Source: Psychrobacillus faecigallinarum (lineage in GTDB: Bacteria; Bacillota; Bacilli; Bacillales_A; Planococcaceae). Taken from it: a stretch of 64,000 nt of DNA. The stretch covers positions 69,546 to 133,545 of the forward strand of contig NZ_JACSQO010000011.1 of the NCBI RefSeq assembly GCF_014836595.1, read 5' to 3'. The translations under genes and the position numbers were made by a program. Numbering within the stretch: the first letter of the stretch is position 1; every line of letters begins with the position of its first letter. The notes beneath the pieces were generated by a model. It was not told the origin of the DNA, did no database searches, and worked only from the letters and a program-made list of their open reading frames with translations. Positions 49,561-62,021 of this stretch are shown in pieces.

Positions 49561-50820
49561 TCATTTAAATGTACGCCAGCCAATATCAGTTCGATAGAAT
49601 AAGTCATTCCATTCTAGACTAGAAAGACCTTCGTATATTTTATCTTGCGCAGCTTTTAATGAGGTCTCTTTTGCTGCTACTAAAATTACTCGACCCCCAT
49701 TTGAAACAAAGTCTTCATCCCGTTTCTTCGTGCCTGCATGAAAAATATGCAAGCCTTTTTCAAATAAAGAATCTAGGTTAGGAAGTTTTGCACCTTTGAT
49801 TGGATTTTCTGGGTAACCATCCGCAGCAATTACTACACCTAACATAGCTTCATCAGACCAAAACAAATCAAATGGCTTTTCATCCATCAATGATTTCATG
49901 AACTCCCCAAAGTCACTTTTCATTCTAGGGAGAACTACTTGGGTTTCTGGATCACCAAAACGGGCATTGAATTCAATGACTTTTGGTCCTTCCTTAGTAA
50001 GGATTAAACCAGCATATAATATACCTGTGAATGATATGCCTTCAGCCGTCATTGCTTGAACTGTTGGCACCACGATAGTTTCGTAAGCAGTATCCACCAC
50101 TGCCTGAGAAATTTGTGGAACTGGGGAATACGCCCCCATACCTCCAGTGTTCGGACCTTTATCGCCATCGAAAGCACGTTTATGGTCTTGAGCAATAACC
50201 ATTGGATAAATAGTCCCTTTGTGAACAAAGGACATAAATGAAAATTCTTCTCCATCTAAAAATTCTTCTATTACAACACGCGAAGAAGATTCTCCAAACA
50301 ATTGGTTACCAATCATGTCTTCTACTGCAGAATCTGCCTCTTCAACCGTCATGGCAACTACAACACCTTTGCCAGCAGCAAGTCCATCCGCTTTTATAAC
50401 AATTGGAGCCCCAAGCCTTTCAATATATTCCTTTGCTTTGTCTACCTCTGTAAAGGTTTCATAAGCAGCAGTCGGAATACCATATTTGTCCATTAATTCT
50501 TTAGCAAAGGTTTTACTTCCTTCAATTTGTGCAGCAGCCTTCGTTGGTCCAAAAATGCGTAAGCCTTGTTCCTCAAAGAAATCTACAATTCCTTCTGCAA
50601 GGGGTTGCTCTGGTCCGACAAACGTCAAATCTATTTCATTATCCTTTGCAAACTTGGCTAATTCTTTAAATGCAAGGGCCTCTATTGGAACGATTTGAGC
50701 TTCCTTTGCCATTCCGGCATTTCCAGGTGCTACAAACACTTTTTGCACAGAGGGAGATAAATGAAACTGCTTAGCAATTGCATGCTCTCTCCCTCCGCTA
50801 CCAATAACAAGTATTTTCAT
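49561..50820 (-). CDS. purD: phosphoribosylamine-glycine ligase
   Basis: A 419-residue ATP-grasp enzyme making GAR, step 2 of IMP synthesis. MKILVIGSGGREHAIA at the start, FVGPEQPLAEG, the grasp loop KADGLAAGKGVVVA and NARFGDPETQVVLPR are family marks. Last gene of the twelve-gene operon, 17 bp after purH. Confidence 0.96.
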   Translation of the reverse strand: MKILVIGSGGREHAIAKQFHLSPSVQKVFVAPGNAGMAKEAQIVPIEALAFKELAKFAKDNEIDLTFVGPEQPLAEGIVDFFEEQGLRIFGPTKAAAQIEGSKTFAKELMDKYGIPTAAYETFTEVDKAKEYIERLGAPIVIKADGLAAGKGVVVAMTVEEADSAVEDMIGNQLFGESSSRVVIEEFLDGEEFSFMSFVHKGTIYPMVIAQDHKRAFDGDKGPNTGGMGAYSPVPQISQAVVDTAYETIVVPTVQAMTAEGISFTGILYAGLILTKEGPKVIEFNARFGDPETQVVLPRMKSDFGEFMKSLMDEKPFDLFWSDEAMLGVVIAADGYPENPIKGAKLPNLDSLFEKGLHIFHAGTKKRDEDFVSNGGRVILVAAKETSLKAAQDKIYEGLSSLEWNDLFYRTDIGWRTFK

Positions 50821-50837
50821 GAATGAGGAAGCCTCCT

Positions 50838-52373
50838 TTAGTGTTTAAAATGACGTACACCTGTAAATACCATAGCAATTCCATATTCATTTGCTTTATC
50901 GATGGAATCTTGGTCCTTTACAGATCCTCCAGTTTGGATAATTGCTGTAATTCCAGCTTTTGCAGCAGTCTCCACCGTATCATTCATAGGGAAGAAAGCA
51001 TCTGATGCAAGGCTTGCTCCTTTTGCAAGGCCTCCTGCTTGTTCAAGTGCAATTTTTGCAGATCCAACACGATTCATTTGACCTGCACCTACACCAACTG
51101 TCATGTCCTTAGTCGCTACCACGATTGCGTTAGATTTCACATGCTTCACAACGTTCCAACCTAATGTCATCGATTTCCATTCTTCCTCTGTTGGTTCACG
51201 GTCCGTAACAACCTTTATATTTGCATCTTTTAATCCAAATGTATCAGGAGATTGTATTAATAATCCGCCCTCTACCGATACAGTATTCCATTTGTCTTTT
51301 TTAGTTTGTTCATAAGAAATGGTCAATAGGCGAATATTTTTCTTTGCTGTAAGCATTGCAATAGCTTCCTCAGAGAAGGACGGAGCTATGATAATTTCTA
51401 AGAAAATTCCTGCCAATGTTTTAGCGGTAGCTGAATCCACTTCACGGTTTAAAGCTACAATTCCTCCGAAAATAGAGGTAGAATCTGCTTCATAGGCTTT
51501 TTGGAATGCCTCAGAGATTGATTTTCCTGTACCAACTCCACATGGATTCATATGCTTCACCGCTACAGCGGCTGGCAAGTCAAACTCTTTAACAATTTGG
51601 ATAGCAGCATTGGCATCTTGGATATTATTATAGGAAAGCTCCTTTCCATGTAATTGCTTAGCCGATGCAATTGAGAAATCTGAGCCAAGTGGTCGTTTAT
51701 AGAAAGCAGCCTGTTGATGAGGATTTTCTCCGTAACGCAACGCTTGTTTACGCTCATATGTAAGGGTTAATAGCTCTGGGAAATCTTCCCCCGCAAGATT
51801 TGTCATATAATCTGCGATTAACGCGTCGTATGCAGCAGTATGACGGAATACTTTAGCAGCAAGTCTACGACGTGTTTCAATAGTAGTTTCTCCGTTTTCT
51901 TTTAGCTGGCTTAATACTTCATCATAGTCCGCGGCATCGGTAACCACTGTTACGTATTGATGATTCTTTGCTGCCGAACGGAGCATAGATGGTCCACCAA
52001 TATCGATGTTTTCAATCGCATCCTCAAATGCTACGTCAGGCTTTGATATAGTTTCTCGGAAAGGATAAAGATTTACACAAACGATTTGAATCGGTGTGAT
52101 TTTATGTTCCTCCATCTGAGCTTGGTGAGAAGGATCATCATGTTTCGCTAATAATCCACCGTGAATCATAGGATTTAATGTTTTTACTCGACCATCCAAA
52201 ATCTCTGGAAAGTTTGTCACTTGGTCAACAGAAGTAATGGCAACACCATTTTGTTCTAAAAATGATTTAGTACCACCAGTTGATAATATTTCGTAACCAA
52301 GCTGTTCCAGCTCTTTTGCAAACTCAAGAATTCCTGATTTATCTGATACACTGATTAATGCACGTTTTGACAC
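50838..52373 (-). CDS. purH: bifunctional AICAR formyltransferase / IMP cyclohydrolase
   Basis: A 511-residue enzyme for the last two steps to IMP. The N-terminal MGS-like cyclohydrolase domain ([25 protein letters not shown]) spans ~200 residues; the formyltransferase has [12 protein letters not shown] and the catalytic [11 protein letters not shown] with Lys-His. It is split from purN by a 266-bp gap that holds a partial GC-rich repeat. Confidence 0.96.
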   Translation of the reverse strand: MSKRALISVSDKSGILEFAKELEQLGYEILSTGGTKSFLEQNGVAITSVDQVTNFPEILDGRVKTLNPMIHGGLLAKHDDPSHQAQMEEHKITPIQIVCVNLYPFRETISKPDVAFEDAIENIDIGGPSMLRSAAKNHQYVTVVTDAADYDEVLSQLKENGETTIETRRRLAAKVFRHTAAYDALIADYMTNLAGEDFPELLTLTYERKQALRYGENPHQQAAFYKRPLGSDFSIASAKQLHGKELSYNNIQDANAAIQIVKEFDLPAAVAVKHMNPCGVGTGKSISEAFQKAYEADSTSIFGGIVALNREVDSATAKTLAGIFLEIIIAPSFSEEAIAMLTAKKNIRLLTISYEQTKKDKWNTVSVEGGLLIQSPDTFGLKDANIKVVTDREPTEEEWKSMTLGWNVVKHVKSNAIVVATKDMTVGVGAGQMNRVGSAKIALEQAGGLAKGASLASDAFFPMNDTVETAAKAGITAIIQTGGSVKDQDSIDKANEYGIAMVFTGVRHFKH

Positions 52374-52469
52374 AATAATTCCTCCTAATTTATCGAAAAA
52401 TCAATATTACTCATTAATAAGAAAAGTGCAGCCTATGTCCGCACCTACTTATTAGCGTGCGGAAAAATC

Positions 52470-52545
52470 ACAAACGACGCATTAGCGGCGGGGATGGCTT
52501 ATCGCTCACCCCGCGGAAAGCGTCCGCCTAGAGCAGAAATCAACA
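52470..52545. repeat. GC-rich hairpin element, half copy inside the purine operon
   Basis: Only the right arm of the family is present (GGCGGGGATGGCTTATCGCTC, CCCGCGGAAAGCGTCCG, AGAAATCAAC). It lies in the purN-purH gap. A small TCCGCAC/GTGCGGA hairpin lies beside it at 52438-52463. Confidence 0.75.
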
Positions 52546-52639
52546 TACTTTACTTTATGACTTACTTTTTTGAAAGTACGAGCTTATACTACCTTGTCAA
52601 TGTGAATATTCGTTACAGGCATTGTCTTATCTTCTTCCA

Positions 52640-53209
52640 TTAACTCCATAGCTGTTGTAAGGTCTTCACGTATAATTCATGCTCCACTGCATGGATTCTT
52701 TCCTCTGTCTTCTCTCGATCCTCCGCTACAACCTCTACTGCATATTGAGATAGTATTGGTCCGGTATCCATACCTGCATCTACCAAATGTACTGTAACTC
52801 CAGTAACCTTTACTCCATGCTTCAATGCTTGACCAATAGCATCCTTTCCAGGAAATGCTGGGAGTAAGGATGGATGAATATTAACAATACGATTTGGAAA
52901 TGCATCCAACAATATATTGCCAACTAATCTCATATATCCAGCAAGCACTAGCCATTCGACCTGCAGTTCTTGTAGCTTTTTTAAAATCTCCTGCTCATAG
53001 GCGTCTTTTGTAGAATAGCTAGTCGGCTTTAAAACAAGTGTTTCTACTCCTACTGCCTCTGCACGTTTTACAACGTAAGCGTCTTGTTTATTAGTTACAA
53101 CTAATACGGGTTCACCTATTAACCTACCTGTCCGTACAGCATCATAGATTGCTTGAAAATTAGAGCCGCTTCCAGAAGCAAAGACGGCAAATCTTGGTCC
53201 TGTATTCAT
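52640..53209 (-). CDS. purN: phosphoribosylglycinamide formyltransferase
   Basis: A 189-residue folate-dependent GAR transformylase. FASGSGSNFQAI at the N-terminus, the catalytic Asn-His in NIHPSLLPAFPG, and the Asp in HLVDAGMDTGPIL. The start shares one base with the purM stop. It is the last gene before the repeat-containing gap in the operon. Confidence 0.95.
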   Translation of the reverse strand: MNTGPRFAVFASGSGSNFQAIYDAVRTGRLIGEPVLVVTNKQDAYVVKRAEAVGVETLVLKPTSYSTKDAYEQEILKKLQELQVEWLVLAGYMRLVGNILLDAFPNRIVNIHPSLLPAFPGKDAIGQALKHGVKVTGVTVHLVDAGMDTGPILSQYAVEVVAEDREKTEERIHAVEHELYVKTLQQLWS

Positions 53210-54264
53210 TACACTAAGCTCCCGTCATGTGTTCCGTTGAATAGAACACCTTCACCTTTCACCACACGACCGATTGTATATGCCTTTTCTCCATGAGACT
53301 CAGCTATAGCAATCGCCTTCTCTGCCTCTTCTTGAGACAATGCTAGTACAAAACCAATTCCCATATTAAATACATTGTAAAGATCCTTATCCGTGAGCTG
53401 ACCTTTTTCCTTTAAAAATTGGAATATCGGAAGCACTTCCCATGAGCCAAGATCAATTTCCACCGCTAAAGCCTCTGGCATCATACGTGGAAGGTTTTCA
53501 TAGAACCCTCCGCCAGTTACATGTGCCATTCCGTGAATGTTTAAATTTTGATGCATCTCCATTACTGGTTTCGCGTAGATCTTAGTAGGAGTTAATAGAG
53601 CCTTGCCTATTTTTCCAAGCTCCTCGAAGCCCTCTACTACTGTATCCGTCTTGTATCCTTGTTCTTCAAATACTATTTTACGCACAAGGGAATATCCATT
53701 AGAGTGAACTCCACTAGAGGCAATACCGACTAAAACGTCCCCTTCAGCTATCTTTTCACCCGTAACAATTTTAGACTTTTCACATGCTCCAACAGCAAAT
53801 CCCGCTAGATCATATTCGTCTTCTTCGTATAGACCTGGCATTTCTGCTGTTTCTCCACCGATTAAAGCCGCTCCTGACTGAACACAGCCATCTGCAACGC
53901 CCTTCACAATTTGTTCGATGCGAGCTGGCACTGCCTTACCTACTGCCACATAATCTAAGAAAAATAAAGGCTCTGCACCCTGAGCGACAATATCATTTAC
54001 ACACATAGCCACACAATCAATCCCGATTGTGTCATGAGTGTCAGTCATAAAGGCTAGCTTGAGCTTCGTCCCAACTCCATCTGTTCCAGAGATTAAAACT
54101 GGTTCCTTATAATTCAAGGAAGATAAGTCAAACATTCCCCCAAAGCCACCAAATGTACCCATGATTCCTTTTCTAGCTGTGCGTTCGACATGTGATTTCA
54201 TGCGCTCAACTGCTTCATAGCCGGCTTCAATATTTACACCAGCTTTTTCATATGCTTTTGACAT
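53209..54264 (-). CDS. purM: phosphoribosylformylglycinamidine cyclo-ligase
   Basis: A 351-residue AIR synthetase, PurM/SelD fold. [36 protein letters not shown] and [10 protein letters not shown] are diagnostic. Closes the imidazole ring in step 5. 11 bp after purF. Confidence 0.96.
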   Translation of the reverse strand: MSKAYEKAGVNIEAGYEAVERMKSHVERTARKGIMGTFGGFGGMFDLSSLNYKEPVLISGTDGVGTKLKLAFMTDTHDTIGIDCVAMCVNDIVAQGAEPLFFLDYVAVGKAVPARIEQIVKGVADGCVQSGAALIGGETAEMPGLYEEDEYDLAGFAVGACEKSKIVTGEKIAEGDVLVGIASSGVHSNGYSLVRKIVFEEQGYKTDTVVEGFEELGKIGKALLTPTKIYAKPVMEMHQNLNIHGMAHVTGGGFYENLPRMMPEALAVEIDLGSWEVLPIFQFLKEKGQLTDKDLYNVFNMGIGFVLALSQEEAEKAIAIAESHGEKAYTIGRVVKGEGVLFNGTHDGSLV

Positions 54265-54275
54265 TTATAATCCTC

Positions 54276-55697
54276 CTATCGAACAAGCTCTTTTTCATGT
54301 GGTAATTTCGTGTCTGGGAATATATCCGTTGGATATTCTCCTGTGAAACAGGCTAAGCAATGACCACAATTCTTTTCTCCCTCGGGTCTCCCAATAGCTT
54401 TTACCATTCCCTCAACCGATAAGAAGGAAAGGGAATCCGCACCAATTAGGACTCTCATTTCTTCGATAGTATTATTTGCTGCAATCAGCTCCGAGTCGGA
54501 ACTAATATCTATTCCATAAAAGCATGGATTTTTTAAAGGAGGAGAGCTAATTACTACATGAACCTCTGTTGCTCCGGCTTCTTTTAACATATTCACAATT
54601 CTTTTAGACGTTGTTCCCCGAACGATTGAATCATCTACCATTACCACTCGCTTACCTTTAACTACTTGACGCACTGGTGATAGCTTCATCTTCACTCCAC
54701 GCTCACGCAAATCCTGCGAAGGCTGTATAAATGTTCTGCCTACATATCGGTTTTTTATAAGTCCTAATTCATAAGGAATTCCTGTAGCCTCTGAAAATCC
54801 AATTGCAGCAGAGATACTTGAATCCGGAACGCCTGTTACTACGTCAGCATCGATGAAGATCTCTTTTGCAAGCTGTTTTCCTAATCGTTTTCTTGCTGAG
54901 TGAATGTTAATACCATCTATATCTGAATCTGGACGAGAAAAATATACATATTCCATTGTACAAATAGCACGATCTCTCTTCTCCATATATCGTTCAGAAC
55001 GGCAGCCATTATCATTAATGATTAATAGCTCTCCTGGTTCAATCGAGCGAACTAATTCTGCACCTATTAAATCAAAGGCACTCGTCTCAGAAGCAACCAC
55101 CCAAGCATTATCTAGCATCCCTAAAGAAAGAGGACGCATACCTTGTGGGTCCTGTGCGACTAGCATTCCATCCTCAGTTAAAATGATGAAAGCAAATGCT
55201 CCTTCTAATAGTCGAAGAGATTGCTTTGCACGTTCTTCAAATGAAGGAAGTCTACTTTTTTTAAGTAAATGTGCTAGCACCTCTGTATCCGAAGTTGTTT
55301 GGAAGATGCTCCCTTGCTGCTCTAAATTACGCTTTAAACGAGTGGCATTTACGATGTTACCATTGTGAGCAATTGCCAGGCTGCCAGTAGTAGAATTAAA
55401 TAGTAACGGTTGTACGTTCTCTATACCTGATCCCCCTGCAGTTGCGTAGCGAACATGGGCAATTGCTGAATGACCTTCAAGCTGCTCCAACTTCCCATTG
55501 TTAAACACATCGTTTACAAGACCTTCACCTTTAACAGCTCGCAATGACTTACCATCTGTTACTACGATTCCAGCACCCTCCTGTCCCCGGTGCTGCAATG
55601 CATGTAAACCGTAATAGCTCATAGCTGCTGGGTTTGAGTGTCCCCAAATTCCAAACACTCCGCATTCTTCATTTAAGCCTCTGAGTTCAGTAAGCAT
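54276..55697 (-). CDS. purF: amidophosphoribosyltransferase
   Basis: A 473-residue enzyme of the first committed step. An 11-residue propeptide precedes the nucleophile Cys12 ([12 protein letters not shown]), the same position as in B. subtilis. The PRPP-binding segment is [14 protein letters not shown], and late cysteines in NCGHCLACF suggest the iron-sulfur form. ATG at 55697 follows AAAGGAG; it overlaps purL by 25 bp. Confidence 0.96.
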   Translation of the reverse strand: MLTELRGLNEECGVFGIWGHSNPAAMSYYGLHALQHRGQEGAGIVVTDGKSLRAVKGEGLVNDVFNNGKLEQLEGHSAIAHVRYATAGGSGIENVQPLLFNSTTGSLAIAHNGNIVNATRLKRNLEQQGSIFQTTSDTEVLAHLLKKSRLPSFEERAKQSLRLLEGAFAFIILTEDGMLVAQDPQGMRPLSLGMLDNAWVVASETSAFDLIGAELVRSIEPGELLIINDNGCRSERYMEKRDRAICTMEYVYFSRPDSDIDGINIHSARKRLGKQLAKEIFIDADVVTGVPDSSISAAIGFSEATGIPYELGLIKNRYVGRTFIQPSQDLRERGVKMKLSPVRQVVKGKRVVMVDDSIVRGTTSKRIVNMLKEAGATEVHVVISSPPLKNPCFYGIDISSDSELIAANNTIEEMRVLIGADSLSFLSVEGMVKAIGRPEGEKNCGHCLACFTGEYPTDIFPDTKLPHEKELVR

Positions 55698-57904
55698 GGT
55701 ATTGCTCCTTTCCAAGCGGAACGGAATTCCTCAACAGAACCGTTTATCCAAGTAGTTCCGTTTTCTTGAGAGATTACTAGATTGTTTGTATCAGTTACCT
55801 GTCCAATTTTCACCGCATCTTGTACTAGTGCTTCAAACTGACTAGCATTTTCAGATTTAACAGTCACAATGAAACGAGACTGTGTTTCACTGAATAGGGT
55901 TGTTATTGCCGAACCTTGAACCGTCACTTCAATTCCAAGCCCTTTAGCATCGAACGTTTTTTCAGCTAGGGCTACTGCAAATCCACCTTCTGCAATATCG
56001 TGTGCAGACTGTACTAAGCCAGCTTTAATCGCTGATAGTAAAGCCGTTTGACGAGCTGCCTCTACATCTAAATCGATAGAAGGTGCTTGACCAAAAATAC
56101 GTCCTTCTACTAATTTTTGTAGCTCAGATCCACCAAATTCAGTTTTAGTGTCACCAATCAAATAAACTAGATCCCCCGCTTGTTTAACGGATTGAGTCGT
56201 TACATGAGCCAAATCCTCCACTAATCCTACAAGACCAATCGTAGGTGTCGGATAAACTGCTGTTCCACTTCTTTCATTATAAAGGGACACGTTTCCTCCA
56301 ATTACCGGTGATTCTAATGCGATACATGCGGCTGAAATTCCTTCAGCAGACTGATCTAGCTGCCAGAATATTTCTGGATTTTCCGGGTTACCAAAATTCA
56401 AGCAATCTGTAATTGCAAGCGGCTTAGCACCAGAACACACTACATTACGTGCTGCCTCTGCCACAGCGATCTTACCTCCAGCAACTGGATCTAAGTAAAT
56501 ATAGCGGGAGTTGCAATCTGTCGTCATAGCAAGACCTTTATTTGTTCCTCGAACGCGTACAACTGCTGCATCAGAACCAGGTGTTACTACTGTGCTAGTA
56601 CGGACCTGGTAATCGTATTGATCGTATACCCATTCCTTGGAAGCAATCGTTGGCTGTTGGAGAAGATTTAAAAGAGTTTCTTTATAGTCTGTTACTAGTG
56701 GTTCTTTGTTTTCCATTGCTTGAAAATCTGTGAAATAAGCAGGAACAGCTGATGTCTTATAATAAACAGGTGCTTCCTCCGCTAATGCATCTGCAGGAAC
56801 CTCTGCCACTACTTCCCCTTTATGCAATAGACGAAGCATTTTATCGTTGGTCACCTTACCAACTGCTACACAGTCTAGACCGTATTTTTCAAAAATCTCT
56901 ACAATTTCCTCTTCACGGCCTTTTTTTACAACAATCAGCATTCGTTCCTGTGATTCAGATAGCATCATTTCATAGGCAGTCATACCTGTCTCACGTTGTG
57001 GAACAAAGTCTAAATTCATCTCTACTCCGTAACCAGCTTTGGAAGCCATTTCTGCTGAAGAAGAAGTTAATCCTGCTGCTCCCATATCTTGAATTCCGAT
57101 AATAGCGTCAGATTTAATAACCTCTAAGCAAGCTTCAAGCAAAAGTTTCTCCATAAATGGGTCTCCTACTTGAACTGCAGGGCGTTTTTCTTCAGAAGTT
57201 TCCGTCAATTCCTCGGAAGCGAATGTTGCTCCGTGAATTCCGTCACGTCCTGTTTTTGCTCCTGCGTACATCACCGTGTTACCTTCACCAGCCGCAATAC
57301 CTTTTTGAATATCCTCATGATTGATTAAGCCTACACACATAGCATTTACTAATGGGTTACCCTCATAGCAGTCATCAAACTGAATTTCTCCTCCAACAGT
57401 TGGGATACCTATACAGTTACCATAACCAGCAATACCTGCCACTACTTCTTCAAACAAATACTTTACGCGTGGTGTTTTTAGTTCTCCAAAGCGCAATGAA
57501 TTTAACATTGCAATTGGACGAGCGCCCATAGAGAATACATCTCGGATAATGCCTCCTACCCCAGTTGCAGCTCCTTGATAAGGTTCGATTGCAGAGGGAT
57601 GGTTATGAGATTCCATTTTAAATACTACTGCCTGACCATCACCAATATCGACTATCCCTGCGCCTTCACCAGGACCTTGCAAAACTTGTGGTCCCTTAGT
57701 AGGGAATTTGCGTAAAACTGGCTTAGAATTTTTATAAGAGCAATGCTCTGACCACATAACCGAGAACAAACCAGTCTCTGTATAGTTTGGTAGTCTACCT
57801 AGAATGTTTTCTACCATAGCAAATTCTTCATCGGACATTCCCATTTGAGCATATAGCTTCTGTTCTTTAATTTGCTCCGGATTTGGTTCAAGCATGACTG
57901 ACAT
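55673..57904 (-). CDS. purL: phosphoribosylformylglycinamidine synthase II
   Basis: A 743-residue ATP-binding subunit of FGAM synthase (the short, three-component Gram-positive form). [41 protein letters not shown] and [14 protein letters not shown] are conserved. Works with PurQ (glutaminase) and PurS (bridge), both encoded just upstream. Overlaps purQ by 17 bp. Confidence 0.96.
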   Translation of the reverse strand: MSVMLEPNPEQIKEQKLYAQMGMSDEEFAMVENILGRLPNYTETGLFSVMWSEHCSYKNSKPVLRKFPTKGPQVLQGPGEGAGIVDIGDGQAVVFKMESHNHPSAIEPYQGAATGVGGIIRDVFSMGARPIAMLNSLRFGELKTPRVKYLFEEVVAGIAGYGNCIGIPTVGGEIQFDDCYEGNPLVNAMCVGLINHEDIQKGIAAGEGNTVMYAGAKTGRDGIHGATFASEELTETSEEKRPAVQVGDPFMEKLLLEACLEVIKSDAIIGIQDMGAAGLTSSSAEMASKAGYGVEMNLDFVPQRETGMTAYEMMLSESQERMLIVVKKGREEEIVEIFEKYGLDCVAVGKVTNDKMLRLLHKGEVVAEVPADALAEEAPVYYKTSAVPAYFTDFQAMENKEPLVTDYKETLLNLLQQPTIASKEWVYDQYDYQVRTSTVVTPGSDAAVVRVRGTNKGLAMTTDCNSRYIYLDPVAGGKIAVAEAARNVVCSGAKPLAITDCLNFGNPENPEIFWQLDQSAEGISAACIALESPVIGGNVSLYNERSGTAVYPTPTIGLVGLVEDLAHVTTQSVKQAGDLVYLIGDTKTEFGGSELQKLVEGRIFGQAPSIDLDVEAARQTALLSAIKAGLVQSAHDIAEGGFAVALAEKTFDAKGLGIEVTVQGSAITTLFSETQSRFIVTVKSENASQFEALVQDAVKIGQVTDTNNLVISQENGTTWINGSVEEFRSAWKGAIPCLLNSEA

Positions 57905-58574
57905 GAGATTCCCTCCACTGTTTCAAAATAGATTTGAATAACGCTAATCCATCATTTCCACCCATAATTTCGTTTACAGCACGCTCTGGGTGTGGCATCA
58001 TCCCAAGAACATTTCCTCTTTCATTTACAATACCTGCGATATCTTCAATACTTCCGTTCGGATTTTCTGAAGCATAGGTGAAAACAATTTGGTTGTTTTC
58101 CTTTAAAGACGTTAGTGTTAGCTCATCACAATAATAATTTCCTTCCCCATGGGCAATAGGGATTTGAATAACTTCATTCTTCTCATATGAAGAGGTAAAT
58201 TGAGTTTCATTGTTCACTACCTTTAAGTCAACTGTTCGGCACATAAATTTCAAGTCTTTATTGCGCAATAGTGCACCAGGCAAAAGGCCAGCCTCTGTTA
58301 GTACTTGGAAACCATTACATACGCCTAGTACAGGCTTACCAGCTTCAGCAGCCTTCACTACTTCTGACATAATATTCGAGAAGCGAGAAATAGCACCACA
58401 ACGTAAGTAGTCACCATAAGAGAATCCGCCTGGCAATAAAATAGCGTCAAATCCGCTTAAATCCTTCTCATCATGCCAAACATATTCTACTTCTTCTCCA
58501 AGCTCGTCTTTAATCGCATGGTACATATCTAAATCACAGTTCGATCCTGGAAATACGATTACCGCGAACTTCAT
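57888..58574 (-). CDS. purQ: phosphoribosylformylglycinamidine synthase I (glutaminase)
   Basis: A 228-residue class I glutamine amidotransferase. The nucleophile is in [12 protein letters not shown]; oxyanion region [15 protein letters not shown]; the His-Glu pair in MMPHPERAV. Supplies ammonia to PurL. Overlaps purS by four bases. Confidence 0.96.
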   Translation of the reverse strand: MKFAVIVFPGSNCDLDMYHAIKDELGEEVEYVWHDEKDLSGFDAILLPGGFSYGDYLRCGAISRFSNIMSEVVKAAEAGKPVLGVCNGFQVLTEAGLLPGALLRNKDLKFMCRTVDLKVVNNETQFTSSYEKNEVIQIPIAHGEGNYYCDELTLTSLKENNQIVFTYASENPNGSIEDIAGIVNERGNVLGMMPHPERAVNEIMGGNDGLALFKSILKQWRESHVSHA

Positions 58575-58825
58575 TTGCTTACAGCCTCCTCAACCTCATA
58601 ACGATAGTCTTCGATTACTGTATTAGTTAAAAGCTTTTGACACATCTCTCTTACAACTGTATCTACATCACGTGTTCCTTCTTCAATTTGTAGCTCCAGA
58701 TATTTACCGATTCGAACGTCAGTTACTTCGTTATAGTCCATAGAGTGTAGAGCACCCATTATTGCACTCCCCTGTGGATCTAAAACACTTTCACGAAGTG
58801 TCACATATACTTTAACTTTTTTCAT
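58571..58825 (-). CDS. purS: phosphoribosylformylglycinamidine synthase subunit PurS
   Basis: An 84-residue small subunit that bridges PurL and Pur[19 protein letters not shown] at the N-terminus and the [17 protein letters not shown] strand are family marks. Overlaps purC by four bases. Confidence 0.95.
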   Translation of the reverse strand: MKKVKVYVTLRESVLDPQGSAIMGALHSMDYNEVTDVRIGKYLELQIEEGTRDVDTVVREMCQKLLTNTVIEDYRYEVEEAVSK

Positions 58826-59538
58826 TTTGATAGTCCTCCTAGACGGGAAAGTATAATTTCATAAACCTCTGTTAAGCTTCCTAAATTGCGTCTGAACACG
58901 TCTTTATCTAATTTTTTGTTTGTTTCTTTATCCCATAGTCTACAAGTATCAGGAGAGATTTCATCAGCAAGCAAAATAGCGCCGTCTGTTGTTTTACCAA
59001 ACTCTAATTTGAAATCTACTAAAGTAACACCAATATCAGAGAATATTGGGCGAAGCACCTGGTTAACTTCGAGCGCCATTGTTTGAAGCGTATCTATTTC
59101 TACTGGTGAAGCAATTTCTAATAATTCCAAATGTGCATTCGTTAAGAGTGGATCCCCAAGGTCATCATCCTTGAAATAAAACTCAACGATTGGTTTTTTT
59201 AAAGGAGTGCCCTCTGCCATCCCGAGTCTTTTTGAAAGACTACCAGCGGCTATATTTCTAACGACAACCTCAAGTGGAATAATTTCCACCTTCTTTACAA
59301 GCTGCTCATTTTCAGAGATTTGCTCGATAAAGTGAGACTCAATACCATACTTTTTTAGCTGTTCGAAAAGTATGGTAGTAATTTTGTTATTTAATATTCC
59401 CTTACCACCAATTTCTGCTTTCTTTTCTCCATTAAATGCAGTGGCACTATCCTTATATGCAACATAGAGAACGTCTTCGTTCTCTGTTGCATATAATCTT
59501 TTTGCTTTACCTTCGTATAATAGATCGCCTTTTATCAC
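58822..59538 (-). CDS. purC: SAICAR synthetase
   Basis: A 238-residue ligase joining aspartate to CAIR. LLYEGKAKRLYATE at the start, VEIIPLEVVVRNIAAGSL, LVDFKLEFG and DEISPDTCRLWD. A GTG at 59538 is chosen because GGAGG is eight bases upstream; the ATG at 59553 lies within that ribosome site, though it is also in frame. Confidence 0.94.
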   Translation of the reverse strand: MIKGDLLYEGKAKRLYATENEDVLYVAYKDSATAFNGEKKAEIGGKGILNNKITTILFEQLKKYGIESHFIEQISENEQLVKKVEIIPLEVVVRNIAAGSLSKRLGMAEGTPLKKPIVEFYFKDDDLGDPLLTNAHLELLEIASPVEIDTLQTMALEVNQVLRPIFSDIGVTLVDFKLEFGKTTDGAILLADEISPDTCRLWDKETNKKLDKDVFRRNLGSLTEVYEIILSRLGGLSK

Positions 59539-59585
59539 GGTAATTTCCTCCATTATTCAGATATGCCTTAATGTTTTCGTTAACT

Positions 59586-60884
59586 CTATTCGTTTAAGCC
59601 TAAGCGGTCAAAAATCATATCGACGTGCTGAATGTGGTAATTGTAGTCAAAACAATCATCCAACTCTTCTTTTGTTAATAATGAAGTAATCTTTTCATCT
59701 GCATCCACAAAGTTACGGAAAGCTGTTTGAGATTCCCAAGCCTTCATTGCTAGTGGCTGTACTGTATCATAAGCAGTTTCGCGAGCCAGCCCTTTGTCAA
59801 TAAGCGCAAGTAAAACACGTTGCGAGTAAATCAGCCCTAATGTAGAATCCATATTTCGTTTCATATTTTCAGGGAACACAGTAAGATTTTTCACGATGTT
59901 ACTAAAACGATTTAACATATAGTTCAGTGCAATTGTTGCATCCGGTAAAATTACACGCTCAGCAGAAGAGTGAGAGATGTCTCTTTCATGCCATAAGGCT
60001 ACATTTTCATAGGCAGTCATCATATATCCACGAATGAGACGTGCCATCCCAACCATATTTTCTGATCCTATCGGGTTACGTTTATGAGGCATTGCCGATG
60101 AACCCTTTTGCCCTTTTGAGAAAAACTCTTCGACTTCACGAGTTTCTGACTTTTGAAGACCACGAATCTCTGTTGCAAATTTCTCGATAGAAGTTGCTAC
60201 TAATGCAATTACGCTTAAGTATTGAGCATGACGATCACGTTGTAATGTTTGAGTTGAAATTGGTGATGCTGCTAATCCTAGCTTTTCACATACATACTGT
60301 TCAACAAATGGATCGATGTTTGCATAAGTACCAACTGCTCCTGACATTTTTCCTGTTTCAATTACAGTAGCCGCAGCCTCAAAGCGCTCAAGATTACGCT
60401 TCATTTCTTCTGTCCATAGAGCTAGTTTTAAACCGAAGGTAGTCGGCTCTGCATGAACACCATGTGTACGACCCATCATTACCGTATATTTATGCTCTTT
60501 AGCCTTGTTTTCTAATATCTCAATAAAATTTTGAATGTCTTTACGTAAAATGCCGTTAGCTTGTTTGATCACATAAGAAAGAGCGGTGTCTACTACATCC
60601 GTAGATGTCAGTCCGTAATGCACCCATTTACGCTCTTCCCCCAAAGTTTCGGATACTGCACGAGTAAATGCTACTACGTCATGTCTTGTTTCTTGCTCAA
60701 TCTCTAAAATACGATCTACAGAAAAGGATGCATTTTTACGAAGAAGTGCGACATCCTCCTTTGGTATATCACCAATCTCTGCCCATGCCTCACAAGCTAG
60801 TATTTCTACCTCTAACCACGCATTGTATTTATTTTCTTCTGTCCAAATCGCTCCCATTTCAGGGCGTGTGTAGCGTTCTATCAT
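59586..60884 (-). CDS. purB: adenylosuccinate lyase
   Basis: A 432-residue fumarase-superfamily enzyme acting twice, on SAICAR and on adenylosuccinate. [20 protein letters not shown] start, [14 protein letters not shown] with the catalytic His, and the signature [16 protein letters not shown]. 15 bp after purK. Confidence 0.96.
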   Translation of the reverse strand: MIERYTRPEMGAIWTEENKYNAWLEVEILACEAWAEIGDIPKEDVALLRKNASFSVDRILEIEQETRHDVVAFTRAVSETLGEERKWVHYGLTSTDVVDTALSYVIKQANGILRKDIQNFIEILENKAKEHKYTVMMGRTHGVHAEPTTFGLKLALWTEEMKRNLERFEAAATVIETGKMSGAVGTYANIDPFVEQYVCEKLGLAASPISTQTLQRDRHAQYLSVIALVATSIEKFATEIRGLQKSETREVEEFFSKGQKGSSAMPHKRNPIGSENMVGMARLIRGYMMTAYENVALWHERDISHSSAERVILPDATIALNYMLNRFSNIVKNLTVFPENMKRNMDSTLGLIYSQRVLLALIDKGLARETAYDTVQPLAMKAWESQTAFRNFVDADEKITSLLTKEELDDCFDYNYHIQHVDMIFDRLGLNE

Positions 60885-60899
60885 TTCTTTTCCTCCAAA

Positions 60900-62021
60900 T
60901 TAAGACCAAATTTTTGATTGTTCAATTTCTGTCAGTGTTTCCTCTATATTGTCCGAAAGGATAGTAACATGTCCCATCTTCCTATTTTCCTTTGCCTCAC
61001 TTTTACCATACAAGTGCAGCGACCAGTTTGGATACTTGCTTAGCGAGTTTGTTACAGGGATAACATGCTGTCCTAGTACATTAACCATAATTGCGTTCGT
61101 CCATAGCTTTGGTTGTCGTAATGGCCAACCACAAACAGCTCTTACATGCTGATGAAATTGAGAGACATTACAAGCTTCTATAGAATAGTGACCGGAGTTA
61201 TGGGGTCTAGGTGCTAACTCGTTAATCAGTAATTTATCGTCCTCTAGCACAAACATTTCAACAGCAAGCGTCCCTATTAAATTCAAATGGTTCGCAATTG
61301 TTTCAGCAGCTTCCACCGCTTTGTCCGATAGAGATGTACTAATTCTTGCTGGAACAATGGTTTCGTGTAGAATATGGTTCACATGAATATTTTCCCCGAT
61401 TGGCAAGCAATAGGTTTCACCATTTCCATTTCTTTGAACGATTACAGAGATTTCTTTATTGAATGGTACAAACGCCTCTGCAATACACGCCGAGTGTTCA
61501 AAAAGAGGCTTAGCTAGTTTTAAAGCATCCTTACTTTTGACAATTTGCTGTCCCTTACCATCATACCCTCCTCGCGTAGTTTTCACCACGCAAGGGTAAC
61601 CAATGTTGTCAATGTTGGACACTAGCTCATCATAGTTTTGTACCTCTATAAATTTTGCCACCGGAACTCCAGCTGCTCTTATAGATTTCTTTTCTAAAAT
61701 ACGGTCCTGCGTAATTCTTACCAAATCTGCCCCCTGAGGAACATAGGCAATTTCTGCAAGACGTTTTAGACCTTCATAATCTATATTTTCAAACTCATAT
61801 GTTATAACTTCACTTACATCGGCTAATTCTTCTAATGCAGCCTCATCATTATATGGCGCCACAATTCGAATATCTGCAATCTGACCACAAGGAGAGTCCA
61901 TCGTTGGCTCGAGTACCGCTACTTTAAACCCTGCCTCTTTGGCTGCAAGGGCCATCATTCTACCAAGCTGTCCCCCACCAATAATTCCTATTGTTTGTCC
62001 TGGATAGATTGTCTTCGTCAT
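60900..62021 (-). CDS. purK: N5-carboxyaminoimidazole ribonucleotide synthase
   Basis: A 373-residue ATP-grasp carboxylase. [22 protein letters not shown] start, [14 protein letters not shown], and [18 protein letters not shown] for substrate. Overlaps purE by four bases. Confidence 0.96.
   Translation of the reverse strand: MTKTIYPGQTIGIIGGGQLGRMMALAAKEAGFKVAVLEPTMDSPCGQIADIRIVAPYNDEAALEELADVSEVITYEFENIDYEGLKRLAEIAYVPQGADLVRITQDRILEKKSIRAAGVPVAKFIEVQNYDELVSNIDNIGYPCVVKTTRGGYDGKGQQIVKSKDALKLAKPLFEHSACIAEAFVPFNKEISVIVQRNGNGETYCLPIGENIHVNHILHETIVPARISTSLSDKAVEAAETIANHLNLIGTLAVEMFVLEDDKLLINELAPRPHNSGHYSIEACNVSQFHQHVRAVCGWPLRQPKLWTNAIMVNVLGQHVIPVTNSLSKYPNWSLHLYGKSEAKENRKMGHVTILSDNIEETLTEIEQSKIWS

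Noticed and set aside
52438..52463. Terminator inside the purine operon
   Set aside because: The 7-bp stem is not followed by T residues on the minus strand, so it should not stop pur transcription.
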